From positions 62,001 to 126,000 of the forward strand of contig JAFCMP010000103.1 in assembly GCA_017506865.1 (NCBI GenBank): a stretch of 64,000 nt of DNA, written 5' to 3'. Numbering within the stretch: position 1 is the first letter of the stretch; each line of letters starts with the position of its first letter. The translations under genes were made by a program, and so were the position numbers. Below the pieces are notes generated by a model, which was not told where the DNA came from, ran no database searches, and saw only the letters and a program-made list of their open reading frames with translations. Positions 12,401 to 23,949 of the stretch are shown here, one piece after another. Origin of the DNA: Tribonema minus (Eukaryota; Sar; Xanthophyceae; Tribonematales; Tribonemataceae).

Positions 12401-12725
12401 AGCGCGAGCGCTGCGGTGGCTGCGGCGGCTCCTCAACCACTCCCTGGTCCATCTTTTCATACCCTAACCTCATCTCCTGCTGCAGATGGAGAGGCAGGTG
12501 CTGCTGGAGTTCCAGCAGCCGGGAGGTGGCCGCCGCCGCCGTGTTGTTGAACGGGTTGGGTGCGGGGGGCAGTGGGGGGGGGAGCGCTGGAGCGCCCATC
12601 GCCTCACTGTCTGTGGATTCGAAGGAGCTGCTGCGCGACCGCACCTCGTCTTCTGCTACTGATGCGATGGCCCGAGCAGCAGCGACTGCGGCTGAGCGTT
12701 TGTTCAAGTTGACCACCGCCGACAT
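3395..12725 (-). CDS. ELM2-SANT-PHD chromatin protein, exons 1-8 (3' end continues towards the left edge)
   Basis: Eight minus-strand exons join in phase: 12725-12227, 10876-10687, 10276-8954, 8209-8056, 7758-7685, 6189-6070, 4917-4843, 3610-3395. The product so far is about 884 residues. An ELM2 domain (about 130-250) opens with [12 protein letters not shown] and ends with [20 protein letters not shown] long Ala/Pro/Gln-rich stretch follows. A SANT domain (about 664-712; [34 protein letters not shown]) spans the exon 3/4 junction. A C4HC3 PHD finger (about 735-775; [30 protein letters not shown]) is split between exons 5 and 6. A short helix ([20 protein letters not shown]) and a basic, Gly-rich exon follow. 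ELM2-SANT proteins scaffold histone deacetylase complexes and PHD fingers read histone tails, so a nuclear co-repressor or chromatin reader is inferred. The start is the first ATG of exon 1; an upstream exon is not excluded. Confidence 0.85.
3580..4170. repeat. Three tandem copies of the acceptor/5' edge of the exon ending at 3610, interleaved with TTAGGG
   Basis: The segment holding ctcatctg, gccg, tttcacctgcgc(c/t)gccctgcg and gtacattctcaaggt occurs at about 3580-3660, 3748-3830 and 4068-4145. The first copy contains the true acceptor and exon edge. The other two lie upstream within the intron on the minus strand. Short runs of TTAGGG-like sequence (3712-3730, 4045-4065) separate them. Confidence 0.8.
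4540..4572. repeat. Interstitial telomere-like repeat
   Basis: Degenerate ggttagggctagggctaggg. Similar blocks lie at 7070-7096, 31962-31984, 38250-38272 and 41455-41480. Confidence 0.7.
5740..6115. repeat. Three tandem copies of the PHD exon's 3' edge and donor
   Basis: Read on the minus strand, the genuine exon end [13 protein letters not shown] followed by GTGAGTCC (6115-6062) is copied at about 5912-5865, where [13 protein letters not shown] is again followed by GTGAGTCC. A more decayed copy lies at about 5790-5745. The flanking gcgctgagacgtgcatacat is also repeated (5789, 5910, 6000). The second copy keeps a usable donor. Confidence 0.85.
6180..6745. repeat. Tandem copies of the PHD exon's acceptor region
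   Basis: The acceptor sequence with minus-strand core TGCGCAG/GTGCTG (at 6189) recurs near 6301 and 6417, and weakly near 6650. Each copy is followed by similar text (cagatttgcagtgat, gagcg(c/t)tgcgagatg). The copies make up most of the first half of this intron. Confidence 0.75.
7109..7190 (-). repeat. Dispersed repeat D, copy 1
   Basis: A segment of about 80 bp with core accacggttattggtgg, aaggcacttg(c/t)ggctaac, ccttgtcaccta and cgatcttttgattcgtt. Copies 2 and 3 are at 32283-32370 and 41979-42060 on the plus strand. No coding capacity is evident; it may be a short non-autonomous element. Confidence 0.75.
8335..8515. repeat. Interstitial CCCTAA array mixed with a 60-70 bp tandem unit
   Basis: Runs of ccctaaccctaac alternate with tgcg(t)ggcggttacggct, repeated about four times, inside the intron between the SANT exon and the Gln-rich exon. 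This is telomere-type hexamer sequence at an internal site. Confidence 0.8.
10441..10592. repeat. Minisatellite with CATACTTCAACCGGC units
   Basis: About ten imperfect units of 13-16 bp carrying catacttcaa(c/t)(c/t)(g/a)gcc. The unit core is the ACTTCAA motif that is dispersed throughout the window. It lies in the intron between the two ELM2 exons. Confidence 0.85.
11077..11612. repeat. Diverged tandem duplication, unit about 262 bp
   Basis: The halves 11077-11337 and 11340-11612 align end to end: aggtcagcggaaac, gagatggg, tgtcctctca, catcaagtcagagcaggac, gtctgcgtgatgcccc. Each half carries a short plus-strand frame ([12 protein letters not shown] against [12 protein letters not shown]), but these look incidental. 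It lies in the first ELM2 intron. Confidence 0.8.
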
Positions 12726-15700
12726 CACGCTCAAAGGCTGCTACTCCTCCTGCGCAGAAGAGACCTCCGCTGTCGGGAGCCGCATGCGCAAGCGCCGCCA
12801 GTGCACAGTGCAGCGCCACTCCCCTTCCTTCAGCCTGCGGCATGGCGCATACGGTGCAGCGCGGGTTGAGCATGCACTGGGCGCTCCAAGTATCAGTTGC
12901 GGAGGCGCGAAATCAAGAGAACGCAAATAGTCGGATTTGATCGGCAACAGCCGCCCGCCCGACGCTTTGGCTCGCCCCGCGCCCCGCAGCTTCGCAGCTG
13001 GCTGTGGGATCTGCTTTGATGTGAGGACATCATTGGCTTCCCGGGTGGCGTGGCCTCACCCTGCTACCCAGATGTGTCGGACCCTCACGGCCACTCAAAG
13101 GTCTGAGCAATGTTTAGTCATGGGGGGATGTAGCGGGCTTTCGTTTGTTGTGTGCCCGAACAACTAGAGCGTGTGTGTGTGTGTAATGCAACTTGTGAGA
13201 GCTCTTCAGCACATAGGCTCTCTCACAGGATCTCATCGCTTGACATGTTGCCTGTTTCGGATGGTCGGACAGCGAAGCCGGATGATCTCACCCGGCTCGA
13301 CTCTGTCGGCCGGAAGTGCTCGAGACCGGATGATGAGAGAGCTCATTGCTCACATTTCGACAAGACAGCGCTCACCTGGCGCCTTTGAGGTTCTCCGGGA
13401 CTCTGCAGGCCGAATGATTGGATGGGACACACAACTACTTTTTAAATGTTCGTCCGATCGTCAGACACGAGTAGAAACCTGCTGCCCAGGACTGTGCAGT
13501 TCTCCCTTTCGTGTCTGATGCTGGGACTGTGATGCTGTGCTCCCTTTCGTGTCTTTGATGTTTACAAGGCAGTCAAAACCGGAATTCGAAGTGACGTGAC
13601 TCGGTCTCTCGCTCATACATGAATGACCAGAAGGAGCCATCTCCCTTTTCTCTATCATTCAAGTCATGTTACTTGCATAATTGCATGACAGGGGGGGGGG
13701 GGGGACATGCATGCTAAAGACGAGATGTTGAGGGTACTCCAGCCTGTGCAGCCCAGGGGAGGCAGTCTCACATGCTCGTCCACGGTGCTCCTCTTGGAAA
13801 GAAGATTCACACACATGTGCGGTAATTGCTCATGAAGTAGCGATGCTATATATGCATGCATAGTGCCACTGCCTGGCATAATGGCACACACACACACATC
13901 TGCATCCGCATGGCACACAAGAACAAATCAAACCAGCACCTCGGTCTCACCTGACCGCTGCCGCCAGGGTGTTCTTTACCGTCTCCCCCAGCTCAACGTG
14001 CTCATGGCACCACACGGCCTCTTGACAGAAGCAATTGCTGTTGCTGCCAGCAGCCTCTCCAGGTCTGCCAATCTTCAACTACATGAGACCGTGACTGAAC
14101 TCCTGACTCACCATGCTACTCTGTTCTCGCTAGCTAGTAGGAAGTGGCGCAACAATGCCACGCTCGTGTACATACATTAAACTCCATTTCAAGGCGAACC
14201 GTCATATGATTTTAGACTTGAAGTTATAGTTCAACTTTTGCTCAACAGAGATTCGTTCTAGCGGCTGTACGCATGTGATCGTGGGACATCACAGTGACGG
14301 GCTGCGCTACCATACCAGTGGCAGTGCAGCTACACCAGTCTTCTTTCAACGTGCTGTGCCCGATCTGCACTCCGATGCATGCGCTCGTCCGCGGTGGGCA
14401 ACGGGCAAGCGCAGGTCGACAGCGAGTGCCTTCATATATGCTGCAGGTAATCTTGCTTTTGAATGTTATCTTGCACGACGCCTCACGACGTCTCACCTGC
14501 AACTTCGCATGGTGTGACATGATAGCATGTAGTGCAGCTCCTTTGCCGACAGAACTCGTTTCGTTTCGAACTCAGCAGTGGCTGAGCTTGGCGATTGCAT
14601 TGGTGTGGTCTATGCATGTGTCAGGGAGAAGGTTGGTCTGCTAACGTAACGTTGCAGCCTTGAGCGCCAGACCCAAGCCGCTTGCTGCAATAAAAAATGC
14701 CGGAACCAACCAGTGCGCCCAAAGTCTGCAAGTAAACATGCCTTGTGGTGCTGGATGTGCGCCACAAGCTGCAGCAGCAGTTGTTGGCAGCTTTCCTGTG
14801 ATGATGTGATCATTCAGGCTGCGCTCACTTGGCAATGCACGGCCTGGGCCTCTCTGCACATCATCTGCGGCTGTGCTGCAGGAACACGCTGACTAAAATC
14901 CGGACCTCGCTCCGAGGCGTGTGTTGTGGCCTGTACAGGCTTTTAATCATTATAGAACTGCAATTGTACGTGTACTCCAGTGTATCTTGGTGAGAGTTGT
15001 TCATCACGGGACAAGACAGGGCAAGGCTGTATAGCACCACCTGACACAAGCTCTGAATCAATGATGCTCAGGCCAACGCGCCAAGTTGCGCAGTGCTCAC
15101 ATTCGAAGGTCAGAGTTGCATGCTAGCGCGTGGTAGAGCAGCTGGCACATCCCTATCCCATGGCGCATTACAGCAGCATATCTTGGCATCCTCAACTCAT
15201 ACAGTATTTGTGAATGAAGGCTGTAATGGTTGCAGCCCTTGCTCTGCCAGTGCCTTGCTTTAGTCATGACGTCTGCAGTCACTGCCCTGTTTTCTGGACG
15301 ATGTCCGCTTGCAAAGAGTTATGTCAGCAAGGCAGTGGATACTCCCCATAATTCGTGGACTCACCTTTCCCACTCCAGTGTGCATGCCGAAACAACTCAT
15401 TGGTTGCCGTTGAAGTGGTCAACAACAACCAAGCGACTCGGAGATGCAACCTGAGGGACCACTGTGTCACATGCTGCACACACATGGCACTGACATCACA
15501 AATCGCAGCGCATGCCTGACGGGCGTACGCTCGCGACCTTGTGACGTGCATGTACATCAGAAAGCAGGGCACCGCAACCGTCAGATGCAAGCACCACATG
15601 AAGTACGAGAGGCCACTGGGCACAACGTGTGTTTGTAGCTAACGTCCATGTGGCAAGAGATTTGGCCGCGAGCCCTTGGCCATGTAGCCTTGAGTCATAA

Positions 15701-16942
15701 TGATCTGTTGCTAATTTGTGGACACGAGCCATCGTGATGATCAGGGACCGGCATACTAGTAGTCAGAGGGCTGATGCATATTGTTAATCCAGCCATCATC
15801 GTGTGCAAATGTGAACGCTTTCCGCCTCTCAGAAGTCACTGTGCCCCTGCAGGTCAGGCACTTACCTGCGTGTGAGCGCTTCTGGCGCGTGAACCATGTG
15901 TCAAGACAGCTATCTTGAGCTCTAAATGGACACACCTGGTGCTCAACATGCGATTGCCGCAATTTTTTTTGCTTTGCAGCATGAGCACATCAGAGGTTGA
16001 TGTGGTGTGATATAGGTATACCGTATGGTGAATGTGGATCGCATATGTACGGCTTCTCTTTTGGTTCAGGGCAACGGCAGCACCACGCGAAAGTGCAAAC
16101 TGCCCCAGCCACCTTGTTGCAACACAGGAGCGCATGAAGACAGAAGGCACAAGATGAGGAAAGGCGTCATTATACTGGCTCATATCCATTGAGCTTCATG
16201 GAAAATGAGATCTCACATCCATTGAGTGTGATGGGGGGCTATACATTTGGAGTAAAAACAAGGACGGCGGAGCCTAACTATGCTTTGGAGAACATCAGCG
16301 GATGTCTACACAAGTGGAAGTAAGAGAGCTGATGGCAACGACATAAGGTGTCCACATGTCATGCACGCCTGAGACCCCCCCCCTCCTTATCAAGATGGAA
16401 CATGAAAGGGCGTCCCTGCTGCTGCCATGGGGGCCTGCAGGCCAGCGAACACGCCACGCCAATCGCGAAAGGCGTCCGATGAGTCCACTGCGCTCGCGCC
16501 TGAAGACCACGTCAGCTTTGAGAGTGATGCCGCAGGGAGTCAACATGGTGTCGGGTGCATTGTGACCTCCTGGGCCACTACAAGTGTACCTCGCCCCCGG
16601 GCTGTCCTGGGTCGCGGACCGCAGCAATGGGCGAGGCACGACTCGGAGTCTCGAAATCGTGTTTCCATGCTTGACCGTGAGGGATGGCGAACCAGCTGCT
16701 GTGGCATCATGATCCTCGTCATGATAAGTGTGTGGAGGAGCCTGAGCGCTGCTGCTGTCGTCCACAGCCACATGGCAGCGCCTCAGAGGGGCCACACCTC
16801 GGTGCTGCGCGCTTGCCGCTGCTGCCTGAGAGCCTGGCTCGACGGCAACGCGTCACCACAGCGCCCACCGCGCAACACCCGCCCACATGCTGCGCGCGTG
16901 CGTGCGACCGCCACTCGACGCGCGGGGCAACCGCCGCGCGGA
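12726..16942. other. Intergenic, no gene recognised
   Basis: No conserved protein segment or credible exon chain on either strand. There is a (GT)n tract near 13168-13184, a poly-G tract near 13691-13704 and a few ACTTCAA motifs. The overlapping frames at 16295-16795 (minus) and 16427-17317 (plus) show no family features. Confidence 0.4.
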
Positions 16943-19900
16943 TCAGTGGCGTCGGTTACTCTCATTGCCGTCGAACGCGGGTTTTCGCCAGGGCTGCATC
17001 TCGCTCATCACGTGGTAGCTGTCGTACAGCGCGCCCTCCGCGGCAGCCACTATCTGCGGCGCTGCAATTTCGTGCTTGTGCTGAGCATCGCCGCCCGCGG
17101 CGCCGCGGCTCGTGCCGCCGAGGCTCTTGCTGTAGTGCGACGCGGCGTCGGACATGGCGGTGCGCCAGTCCCACGACTGCGGAATATGGGGGAACGGGGG
17201 GGGGGGGGGGGGGAGGCAGGGGGTATGCAATCAGCGCATACGTCAGCTGCATGGTGTAGGCCACATGTACTGTGTTTGATACTTCAACACCAAAAGGCAT
17301 GGAATGATCTAGTCTAAGCGGCTTGAGTCGTTAGAGCTCATGATTTCCCTTCGATGTGACGTCTGACATGACGATGGCAACTGCGGACGGGGAGGGGGCT
17401 CAGGGAGGGGCAGGCACAGGTTTTTTGTACTGCAGAGTCTGCTCCAGAAATATTGGCAGCACATTCTCACAAATTGACTGTTACGCCACGAAGTGCTTTC
17501 AAAACCGTGTCATGCAGCTACTCTTCGTACAATTGACAACACGATTGTGTTTTCAAGACATGATTGCGCTTTTTGGGGCTTGCCTTGTCATCAGTTTACA
17601 ACACGATTGTGTTTTAGCGACATGATTGTCCACTTGAGGCTTGCCTTGTCATCCGGGACCTTGAAGTGCTCCGTGTACAGGTACTTGGGGACGGCCTCGG
17701 GCAGCTGGCGGTAGTCCAGGAACGCGGCAGTGCTCGGGTGCGCCTCCTGAGCGTCGATGGCGGCCTGGTCCAGCGACTGCGACGCGCACGCACGAGCGTC
17801 AAACACCAGAAGAGCGTGCAAAGTCAAGTTGAAGTACACACTTGACTAGAACTGCCGCGAAGAAAGTATGAAACTTGAAAATCAAATCAAAAGCATGGCA
17901 TCTACTTCATTTAGTTGACTCAAGTCCACGGCCATTGGCGCAACGCCAAGTTGAAGTACGCACTCTTGCTTGAAGTACGCACAGGTGCGCCGCTCTCCGC
18001 ACATGACATATGACCCGCGGCCAGAGCACCTCCGTTTGCAAAGCACAGCAGCTCACCAGCAGCCACTCGGCGCAGATGTTGCCCAGGTTCTCCATGACCT
18101 CAGGGTCCAGCGCCTTGCTGCTGCGCCGCGTGCGCGCCAGCCAGTCGCTGCCCGCGCCCGTCTCTTTCTGCTGCAGCCGAGCGGCCCTCACACCCTCCCT
18201 GACGCACGGCGCCGCCAGCTCGCCCCTGCGCACGCATACATACGGTATGCCAAGCCATTACATATGTGACTCACCATTTTCAAAGGTTCTTGCCATGCTC
18301 CGTGTACTGCGACCGTTGTACCTGAAAGTCATACTTCAGAAGTATGTAACACGAAGTGTCAAGTTGCAATTGAGTAGTACCTTGATGAAATATTGAGCAG
18401 TAGCTTTGAGTAACGTGTAATGAATGTAAAGCAGTTGAGTAGCTATCTGCCCTAACGCCCTGCAAGGCGCCGGTGCGCTGCTCTGGGCTACAACTGCCAC
18501 TGTACAGGAAGGCAGGCTGTGAAGCACACACTTCGACTCTGCGCTTTCATGTGCTTCTGAAACTTCAACATGACACAAACCACTTACGGCTGGACACACC
18601 ATCCAACCTCAAAGACTCCGCAACGTCAGGCACTTCAATGCTGCAGTTAAGCCACATTGCTCAGTAACCGCCCCTTTGGTGAAGAGCAATATCATATCCA
18701 TCCATGGCTGAATTCTCGTAATTTATGAACACGTTTAAGTACAGACTCATATAAAATCTGTGCAGCCATGTACCTGCCAATGTTGGACACCATGACCTCA
18801 ACCGGATCTCTGAAGAGGTACACCCAGGGCACGTCGGGGAACATGGACGTCACCACCGGCGCAAACCTGAGGCGCAAGAGAGAAGGGCGCGGCGATGCGG
18901 ACGCAGTCAGAGAGATGGCGAAAAATGCCTTACATGTGAAGTTGCACCATATTTGTTTGAGGTTACGCAAACTGTAAGCAACACGATGACACTGTGTACA
19001 TAGTGAAGGGGGGGGGCGTTTCCAGTGCGGCTTCCAGCCACGCATAGCCATCAGCTGTCAGCGTTAGCCCAGGGACCTGGATAGGGGGGCACTGCGCTGA
19101 CGAGGGCATGCACAACAGCGTCAGTTCTTCAACTATGCCATACCGTTCTCAGAAACGCGAGTTGTCATGCCTGGATGCCTGGAGAACCGTGCTCACTTGA
19201 CACGTGACACTTGCAAATGCCACAGCAGCAGTGGTCTTGACAGGTGCAGAGCGCAACCGCGGCAGTGCTCTTCAAGTGTTGCACGTTGAGCGCAGGATAA
19301 TCACCTTACTTTCTATATATGTTTTTGATGCGTGCATGCCTGCTTGTACCGCTTGCTCGCGGTGCAAATGACAGCAGCACTGGCACGACTCCAATACTCG
19401 CTCGAGAGTGCAGACACCAACTACGGCAAGTGGCTGAATGGCTTCATGTCGCAAGGCGTACACTCGCCTTGAAATGTGAAACTGCAAGAACACTTGCCTT
19501 GAATTTTGAAACTCGAAGAAGACGCGCGCGCGCGGCTCTTGCTTGGAGGTGCGCTTGACAGCAGCAGTGGGTCGGGCAGGCACGACTCCATTACTCGCTC
19601 GAGAGTGCAAACACCAACTACAGCAAGTGGCTGAAGGGCTTCACGTTGCAAGACGTACGCTCGCCTTGAATTCTTGAATCTCGCAGGGCAGCGCGTTGCA
19701 AGACACATGCTCGCCTCAGATTCCGAAACTTGAAGGGCAGCGCGATGCAAGACATACGCTCGCCTCGAATTTCTCGAATTTTGAAACTTGAAGAAAACTC
19801 GCCTTGAGTTTTGAAACTTGAAGAAGATGCGCTCGTGCGGCTCCGCGTCGCCCCGCGCCCGCTTCATGAGCGCGAGCACGCCCTTGAAGCACTTGTTGAA

Positions 19901-22900
19901 GAGCGCCTCGTCCATCTTCAAGTCCGGACGCTCCGGGTCCACCGCCTGGTACCCCGTGTACATGCGCAGGCACTGCGCGGCAGCGCGACAGAAGCGCAAG
20001 TGACGTCTTACCGTCAGATGATGCGTCACTTGCGTGTGCGACGCCGCATACAGCACTTGCACGTGCAATACAGCGTTCCAGCCGCAAGCGTGTGCGCACT
20101 ATGGTCGTGTCTGGTGTCCGGTTTCGCCAGCGTATCGCGCAAGCGGCAGCAGCACGAGCCGCAAGGGAGTCCCGATTTTCAACAGCAGATCAAGTGCAGT
20201 AACCGAAAGCACCAGATGCTTGCAGAGCGATGCATCATCTGAACTGCGTCTTATCCGCGCAGCCTTGGTGCGGCCTGAGAAAGCAGCCACTGTTCAGCAT
20301 GCACGCGCAATCACCGGCATTTGAAGTCACAATCTGCGTCGGATCTGTCGCGTAATCTGACATTACCATGCCTCCACATACATGCCAGCAGTAACCAGCA
20401 GCCATGTCTGATTTTGGCCGCAACAGGCACCAAGCGTCAACTTCAACTGTTTAAAATCACCTGCACGGGCGGCCGCGACTCCGAGAACACCCTGTTCTCG
20501 GGTAGGATGGCCAGTTGGTTGGCCACCAGCGTCGACCCGCAGCGCGTGTCATGGAACACAAAACCGCCAAGCTGCAGCGCGTCTGCATCCGAGCCCGCCA
20601 ACGCCTGTCAGTTGCGGCGGTCAGAGTTGAAGTAGGGTTGAGGGTCATGATCGAGGTTGGGGGTCAGTGCGAGCCGTGGGACGCAAAACTGCTGTCGTTG
20701 CAACAGTCAGAGTTGAATAAGGTTTAGGTGAATTGAGGTTAAGGGTCAGCACATGTCATGGAACACGAAACCGCCAAGCTGCAGCACATCCGCATCTGAC
20801 CCCGCCAACGCCTGTCGTTTGAGTTGGGGTTGTTGCGGTTGGGGTCAGCGCGTGCCGTGGAATGCGAAACTGCCGTCACTGCAGCGCTCAGAGTTGAGTT
20901 AGGATTGAGGTCACGGTTGAGGCTGGGTTGGGGTCAGCGTGAGTCGTGAAAGATGAAGCCGCCGAGCTGCAGAGCGTCCGCATCCGACCCCGCCGACGCC
21001 TGTCATTGGGGTCAGGGCTGAGGTCAGGGCTGGGGTTACGCTTGGCGTTCAGGCGTACATGATCAGATGACAAAGGCTGTTCATGAGGCGCTGTCACGAG
21101 ACGCTGTCATAACGAGCGCAAGTGGCGCGGCAAAGAAGGCCTTACGATGAGGCTGCCATACTCATTGTCGGGCAAGCGAGCGTGCATGTACAGATGTATG
21201 TGTTCTGTATCGAGCACCGGCGCATGCTGCTGCCCTCTGCTGCCACTATCCCGCCTTCGGAAGCATTGCGCCCAACACGACGTGCAGCACTTGCAAAAGT
21301 TGAGGCGATCCTCCGGTGTGCGCTAGTCAGCTCCAGGCGCGGCACACAGCAAGACGGCTTGCCTGCAAGCGCGCGAAAGCAACCTTTTGGCGACGCGCCT
21401 TCGACTCTGAACAAGCACCTGTTGTTTGAGATGCTCACGATGATGCTGCTGCTGCCTGCGCCGTCGCAGCATGTATGCGCTACAGTTGTTGAAGTCTGCG
21501 CGGTGACTCACATGATCAATCTCTCCGTCCTGTGCTTCCACTTTGAAGTGACAATGATGTCCGCTGCTGCATCTACCATCGCAGCATGATAATGCACTGC
21601 GGGTAAAGTCTGCGCAGTGACTCACCAGCGCGCCATCCACGATCGCCTCTGGTGCAAATGCAACATCAACATGTGTTACTTCCCAGAAGTACTCCTAACA
21701 AAAGTGATTGATAATGCTTTGCAAAAGATGATCAACTTGAAGTAGGTGACTCACCAGCGCGTCGTCCATGCTGATGATGGCGACGCGCCCCTCCTGCACC
21801 GCGGACGCCGCGGAGCACTGCCCCCGCTGCAGCACCGCAAAATATGTTCAACTTGAAGTAGGTGACTCACCAGCGCGTCGTCCATGCTGATGATGGCGAT
21901 GCGGCCCTCTTGCACCGCGGACGCCGCGGAGCACTGCCCCCGCTGCACATCTCAAACTCTACCATGCGCTTTTACCTTCATACGCTGGCAATGATGATGG
22001 TCGCGATCGCGGAGCACTGCCCCCGCTGCAAGCACGCAAAGTTCAAGTTGAAGTAGGTGACTCACCAGCGCATCGTCCATGCTGATGATGGCAATGCGGC
22101 CCTCTTGCACCGCGGACGCCGCGGAGCACTGCCCCCGCTGCAGCATGTCGTACATGGGCAGCTCCCACGGCGCGGCCTGGTACGTCCCGTAGTTCATCAG
22201 GCACATCTGAGAGCGTGTGGTGGGATAGACAATCACATGGCTCAGACACGCCTGATATTGCTCTGAGGTGGTGGACGCCGCCGAGGCGGAAAAAGTCAAT
22301 GCGGCCTGCAGACTCTCGGAGCGGAAGACAGCAATGAGCTAGCTACGGCAGTGACTGGTACGTCCCGTAGTTCATCAGGCACATCTGAGAGAGTTATGAG
22401 GTGGACAACCACATGCTTCAGTCGCATTTGAGATGCGGCACATCTGAGAGCGCGGTGAGATGGACAGCCACATGGCTCAGTCACATTTGAGATCAGGCAC
22501 ATCTGAGAGTGTTGTGTGATGCGCACATCTCAGAGTGTTGTGCGGTAGGCAACCGCATGGCTCAGACACGCCTGAGAGCAGGCACGTCTCAGAGTGTCTG
22601 TGCGATAGACAGCTGCATGGCTCAGACATGCCTGATGATGCAATCAGATAGACGCGACCGTGGCAGCAACTGTCGACGCGGGCCTGCAGAGAGGAACACG
22701 GGAATGCGCTGTGCTGCGCAACGGTAACCGCCGTGGCTCTCATCAGGCACATCTGCAAGCGCGATCGACGCGACGGATGACGACGCGACAGACGACGACC
22801 CGACGGCAGCGGCAGCAGCGCCGTCAACTAGGCGCGAGGCAGTGACGTGCCGCGCTGAGCACTGACTGCGTGCACCGACGCTCTGCGCAGAGCGCGATGG

Positions 22901-23786
22901 GAGCGAGTGTGGCGTGGCGAAATCTTGGTTTGCCGCGCAGCAAGTGTGCGGCCGCTGGCCGGGCAGGGGGTACCCGAGCACCTGGCTCGAGTCAATGATT
23001 TCTATAGGTTAAAATGTTGATTCATCAACGCAAACGTAAGCCGCTGCGCACGCGGAGCAGCTGACAACCGCTCGTCACCTGCGCACGCATTAGGGCAAGT
23101 GTTCATTCAAGAGAGAGGCAGCTGCCGCCGCTGGTGGCGCCGCCGCAACAAGACTAATATCGGTGTTTACTGTAGGTGTCGAAACGCATATGTGTCAGAG
23201 GAGCGGGGCAGCGGCAGAGAGCGGAAACGCGCACGGCGGCAGCGTGCCTGTTGTATGAGAGGATGTTGCACACCGCTTCTGCAGATTGGGCCGCTCTGGA
23301 GGTGGCGCCATGGAGACAGACCACGCAGCTGCGACGTTGGTGTGCGACTCCTTCAAAGTGCAGCGCCTCAGCTGCGGCGGCGTAAACGCCGTCTACCTTG
23401 CGGTGCTCAGACGCTTGGCACGCGCACATTTGCAGGCGCGAGAAGCCTACACCCGATGCTCAAGCCCGCAGCACGCAGAACATTCTGTGAACAGTGCTTG
23501 GTCATCATTGTTTCATTGATGTGGATCGCTTCGTTGACGTGGAGCGCTTCAAGTGTTCAGGGTTGGGTCAAGATTAGGGTCAGGTGTTCTACATCGGTCA
23601 TGTAATGCCAAAGCACCGAGCACAAAGCGCACACTCCTGGTTCATGGTTTCATCGATCTGTTGCATGCTGACCTTGACGTATGGGCCGCCCTCATCGCCA
23701 ACCGCCCCCACCTCCAGCGGCAGCCAGATGGTCCCGGTCGCGATGTTCTCGCGCCCCAGGTCGATGCTGGATACTGGACTCAGCGT
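16943..23786 (-). CDS. P-loop sulfotransferase-like protein (5' end not found)
   Basis: Eight minus exons join in phase: 23786-23673, 22206-22066, 20604-20461, 19972-19818, 18866-18774, 18225-18057, 17776-17645, 17176-16943 (stop). They give about 360 residues. The exon at 20604-20461 encodes GGFVFHDTRCGSTLVANQLA, a P-loop like the 5'-phosphosulfate motif of sulfotransferases, followed by VFSESRPPV. Then come HERIFFKF and FPDVPWVYLFRDPVEVMVSN, which resembles the 3'-phosphate-binding R-D-P segment, then LDYRQLPEAVPKYLYTEHF and a C-terminal W-RTAMSDAASHYSKS. Upstream exons read TGTIWLPLEVGAVGDEGGPY and GTYQAAPWELPMYDML. PAPS-dependent sulfation is possible from the fold, but the substrate is unknown. 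The first exon here starts in phase 0 with no ATG, so at least one 5' exon is missing. Confidence 0.8.
17520..17658. repeat. Duplicated donor region of the exon at 17776-17645
   Basis: The plus-strand text ggcttgccttgtcatc occurs at 17638-17653 (exon edge) and at 17577-17592. Each copy is preceded by acacgattgtgtttt and gacatgattg. The period is about 61 bp. On the minus strand both copies give GATGACAAG/GCAAGC, a possible GC-type donor. Confidence 0.8.
19430..19835. repeat. Repeated copies of the FFKF exon donor
   Basis: On the minus strand the exon end TTCTTCAA/GTTTCAAAA is followed by several near-copies of ttcaagtttcaaaattc and aaggcgagcgt (about 19795-19768, 19740-19727, 19685-19660, 19540-19495). 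A second layer, a block carrying actccattactcgctcgagag, is itself duplicated (19387-19470 and 19585-19660). Confidence 0.75.
20546..21012. repeat. Three tandem copies of the P-loop exon's acceptor and first codons
   Basis: The real exon edge (20604-20546, minus) encodes ALAGSDADALQLGGFVFHD. Copies at 20811-20752 and 21000-20940 each keep an AG acceptor (GACAG/GCG) and an open frame: ALAGSDADVLQLGGFVFHD and ASAGSDADALQLGGFIFHD. Shorter remnants lie at 20668-20716 and 20849-20898. The period is about 190-205 bp. Confidence 0.9.
21600..22150. repeat. Three to four tandem copies of the MDDAL exon donor
   Basis: The exon end encoding QEGRIAIISMDDAL followed by GTGAGTCACC (minus) occurs at 22145-22056, 21950-21862 and 21835-21747. 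A fainter copy is at 21655-21615. Coding text and donor are almost identical in the first three, so three competing 5' splice sites exist. Confidence 0.9.
22180..22756. repeat. Up to seven copies of the acceptor CTCTCAG/ATGTGCCTGAT
   Basis: Plus-strand atcaggcacatctgagag, the reverse of the acceptor at 22206, recurs near 22196, 22373, 22434, 22492, 22526, 22578 and 22741. The copy at 22357-22391 also retains the following exon codons (gtacgtcccgtagttcatc). Spacing is irregular (40-170 bp). Confidence 0.85.
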
Positions 23787-23948
23787 CTGCGAGGGAACGA
23801 GGCAGCAGTATCCTCTGTCAATTAACAGTCGTAAGCCTTTGTTGTATGGCAGTCATGAGTAGGCATGCTGCATCAAACGCATGCATGTATACATGGTGAT
23901 CTCACGCCCCAGGCCGATGCTGGACACCGGAGTCAGCGTCTGCAGGTT
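23735..23948. repeat. Duplicated acceptor of the exon at 23786-23673
   Basis: The minus exon edge TLSPVSSIDLGREN with its CAG acceptor is copied at 23943-23904 as TLTPVSSIGLGREIT, again directly after a CAG. Flanking cat(g)catgta(g/t) text is shared too. Confidence 0.85.
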
Positions 23949-23949
23949 A

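Noticed and set aside
16427..17317. 296-codon plus frame
   Set aside because: Overlaps the last exon of the sulfotransferase-like gene on the other strand and shows no family features.
22180..22756. Short regularly similar repeats resembling a CRISPR array
   Set aside because: Spacing is irregular, the repeat is a splice acceptor plus exon codons, and the setting is an intron of a eukaryotic gene.
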